From contig NC_134509.1 of the NCBI RefSeq assembly GCF_027942865.1, positions 27,784,197 through 27,848,196 of the forward strand: a stretch of DNA of 64,000 bases, given 5' to 3'. Positions 62,073-64,000 of this stretch are shown here, one piece after another (position 1 is the stretch's first letter; every line of letters starts with the position of its first letter). The translations under genes and the position numbers were made by a program. Source of the DNA: Odontesthes bonariensis (lineage: Eukaryota > Chordata > Actinopteri > Atheriniformes > Atherinopsidae). A model generated the notes under the pieces. The model was not told where the DNA came from. It saw nothing but the letters and a program-made list of their open reading frames with translations, and made no database searches.

Positions 62073-63374
62073 TAGGGATGTTGAAATTTAAAAAAAGTCT
62101 TGAACGACCACTGAGCCTCATTAGTCGATTAAAGTCGGTCACCGAAAATTCTATAAGTGCCATTTATGATATCTGTGTCCTGTCGCGCGTCTTTCTCTGC
62201 CTCGTGGAACAAGTTATGCCCCCATTTTAGAATGGTTAGGCTCCCATCACACAATCAATGTTAGTTCGTGCCCTTGGTATTATACATTTTCCCCAATCAT
62301 TGACCACTAGTTCTAGGCGTACTTGTGGAGGAATAAGGGTTTTGGGTAGAAAAATAATTGCTGTGCCTGCGCAGACACGCACAGCCACACATTACGCGCA
62401 ACGGCGCCCTTCCAGTCACGGTACTTTTTAAACACGAATCAAACGCGGCACCGAACTCGGGCTGTTAAAAGCCCACGTTACAAAGTCACAAACAGAGAAC
62501 GGTGCATTTGCCGGTGTTACAGGAAAGTAGGTTAACCAATGACTTCGTTAAAAAAAAAAACTTACCGAATGCCAACAGCCTCTGTGGCGTAGCCTATGCT
62601 GCACAAAATCCTTTGCAATAAGTTCCTGTCGTCATGCTAGCTCCTAGCATAGCTAACACCGTTGGTTGGCTTGTTCTCCGCTCACCGCTGGTTGAGGCTT
62701 GAGGATGGCGCATTTTTAGATGGTATAACATCGTTGATGTGCTGCTGCTGTACTTCAACGTGGTGTCACATAGCGAACATTTGACATCGCTTTCGTTGAT
62801 TTTAGTGAAGTGTTCCCACACTGCGCTTTTCCCTTTCATTGTTTTCATGGTTGTCTCTTGCTCTGCTAATACGTCAGCTTTGTACTTTTTGTTAACGTTC
62901 TGAGCATTCTAAGCTCGCGCCAAATAGGCCCTAGCCTATCACATAGATTAATTTTTTATCAATTTGTCTGTTATATATTTGCAACATTTGTCTAGTTTAA
63001 TTTTTAATAACAATAAAAGTTTATTAGGCCTATATGTTCTAACTTTCCACATAATGGGTAACGTGCTTCACATTGGCTTTATTTAGGTTAATAGTGGCGA
63101 TTTTTTTTTTTAACTGCGCAGACAGGACCCGTCATGTACGGCGTACAAGTTGTCATAGCAACCGGTGTAAGAGAGGACCTCTGAGGAGGGCGCTACGTGA
63201 GCTCTGCTACGGTTGTTCTTCCATCGTGAGATGGCTCATGCTCACATAACATTTCTAAAGATATAGTGAGGGTTTTTATTTTTTGTTTTTTTTAAACCGA
63301 CAGCAGAAAAATTCTAACCGGACGACGTTGATTCGGTCAACCATTGGTCATACGGTCATCGGTTAACATCCCTA
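62073..63374 (-). mobile_element. 1.3-kb hAT deletion derivative with ends and target duplication
   Basis: The left terminus TAGGGATGTT (62073-62082) is matched by AACATCCCTA at 63365-63374. Flanks are GGACGTAC (62065-62072) and CGACGTAC (63375-63382), seven of eight identical, as expected for the 8-bp hAT target duplication. On the - strand at 62848-62594 an open frame starts MKTMKGKSAVWEHFTK and contains CSLCDTTL then LYHLKMRHPQ, a BED zinc finger (C-x2-C, H-x4-H) as at the N-terminus of hAT/ZBED transposases. The RNase-H-like catalytic core is gone. The open finger frame and clear ends suggest a fairly young insertion. Confidence 0.85.
62594..62848 (-). pseudogene. hAT transposase N-terminus with BED zinc finger
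   Basis: An 84-codon open frame inside the 1.3-kb hAT derivative. It encodes a basic N-terminus, a BED-type zinc finger (CSLC ... HLKMRH) and a Ser/Thr-rich linker, then runs into unrelated residues where the transposase core has been deleted. In the intact family this finger binds the element's ends. Alone it could only be a DNA-binding fragment; expression is unknown. Confidence 0.7.
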
Positions 63375-63382
63375 CGACGTAC

Positions 63383-64000
63383 AACCAGTGGTGTAGTCTA
63401 CCTTTTTGAGGTGGGTATACTGTATAGTTGGCCAGTAATAGGCCCGTGGTACCAAACTAGGGGTCGGGACTCGGGACCAATAGTAGCCCCTTAATGCACG
63501 CCGTACCTCCAGTGGCGCGCTGTAATAGTCATTGAAAAGTTAAGTACCATAGTACTACAATACTATGACATAACACAGGGCTTTTAATAATGCACTACGA
63601 CTTGGTCATTGCCATTCTGGTAACAGCACATTTATAATGCTGTCTTAACGTGTTAAGGGACAAACATGTTTGTGGGGTCGCAGCTTTGCACTTACCTGCC
63701 CCTTGCATGCATGAGGGACAGCATAAACTCACTTTGATTGTGTGGACTGTGTGCTGTGTATCTCAGTGGCAATGGGACTCCCTGTGGCACTTAATCTTTG
63801 TACTCATCCCTCATAGAGCGAGGCCTAACAGAGTGATTGTTTTAAAGCAGCAGAACACCATCACATCTTGAGACAGGTTGTGTGTCTTCGACATGTCAAT
63901 TTATTTCATAAATGAAAAAGTAAAATGATTAACAATTATGCAGAACACTTAAAATGTAAACTTAAACTAAACAGACTTATTGCTTTAAAGAAAGGAGGAA
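63383..64000. other. Right-edge region, possibly an older repeat
   Basis: Begins with ACCAGTGGTGTAGTCTACCT ... GAGGTGGGTATACTG, which resembles a repeat phrase I recall from fish genomes, so the hAT copy may have landed in an older repeat. No coding sequence was recognised. Confidence 0.35.

Larger units (their letters stand above)
42310..64000 (+). other. Start of adcy9 intron 1 (more than 21 kb)
   Basis: After the donor at 42310 I found no segment encoding the expected next part of the protein (GLKTYLI-like) and no other gene. The mammalian gene is known for a very long intron here. Apart from the elements listed separately, the sequence is AT-rich non-coding DNA with scattered microsatellites. 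No repeat or gene was recognised in 42400-43630, 43900-48880, 50330-52600, 54500-55620 or 55700-59340. Confidence 0.7.

Overview
The window is vertebrate nuclear DNA, almost certainly from a ray-finned (probably percomorph teleost) fish. The genes have many exons with GT-AG introns and long AT-rich non-coding stretches. The interspersed repeats are typical teleost families: Tc1-like, hAT, PIF/Harbinger-type, an L2/Rex1-group LINE, an L1-like LINE, a Penelope-like element and tRNA-derived SINEs. Nothing bacterial, plasmid-like, phage-like or CRISPR-like was seen.

Four protein-coding genes lie head to tail on the + strand. (1) The 3' end of a gene I do not recognise (about 1-1258), with its probable 3' UTR. 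(2) A complete tfap4 (transcription factor AP-4, bHLH-leucine zipper) in seven coding exons, 3304-9929, 328 aa. (3) A complete srl (sarcalumenin, a muscle sarcoplasmic reticulum lumen protein with an acidic region and a GTPase-like domain) in eight coding exons, 14411-29096, 919 aa, with a large acidic cassette exon whose phases allow skipping. (4) The first coding exon of adcy9 (membrane adenylyl cyclase 9), 40422-42309, encoding 629 residues. The rest of adcy9 lies beyond the window, and 42310-64000 appears to be the start of its very long first coding intron. The order and orientation tfap4-srl-adcy9 match my recollection of human 16p13.3 (TFAP4-SRL-ADCY9), an independent argument for the three names. 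The genes share no operon or pathway; conserved synteny is the link.

The gaps and introns hold the repeats. There is an L1-like ORF2 tail in tfap4 intron 4 and four fragments of Tc1-like elements (2.1, 17.9, 32.0 and 48.9 kb). An L2/Rex1-group LINE between srl and adcy9 (34.2-36.4 kb) is itself interrupted by a 401-bp inverted-repeat MITE. In the adcy9 intron are a hAT fragment, a SINE and a Penelope-like GIY-YIG remnant (52.6-54.5 kb), a 493-bp Harbinger-type MITE flanked by TTA (59.7-60.2 kb), a diverged duplicated non-coding segment (59.3 and 60.6 kb), and a 1.3-kb hAT derivative with terminal repeats and a near-perfect 8-bp target duplication (62.07-63.37 kb).

I found no clear new biological system. 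The strongest leads are the nested and deletion-derivative transposons, the in-frame acidic cassette of srl, and the unidentified C-terminal gene at the left edge. Exon boundaries were set by hand from splice consensus and reading-frame continuity. UTR ends are guesses from polyadenylation signals. Family comparisons rest on memory of protein families, not on a search.
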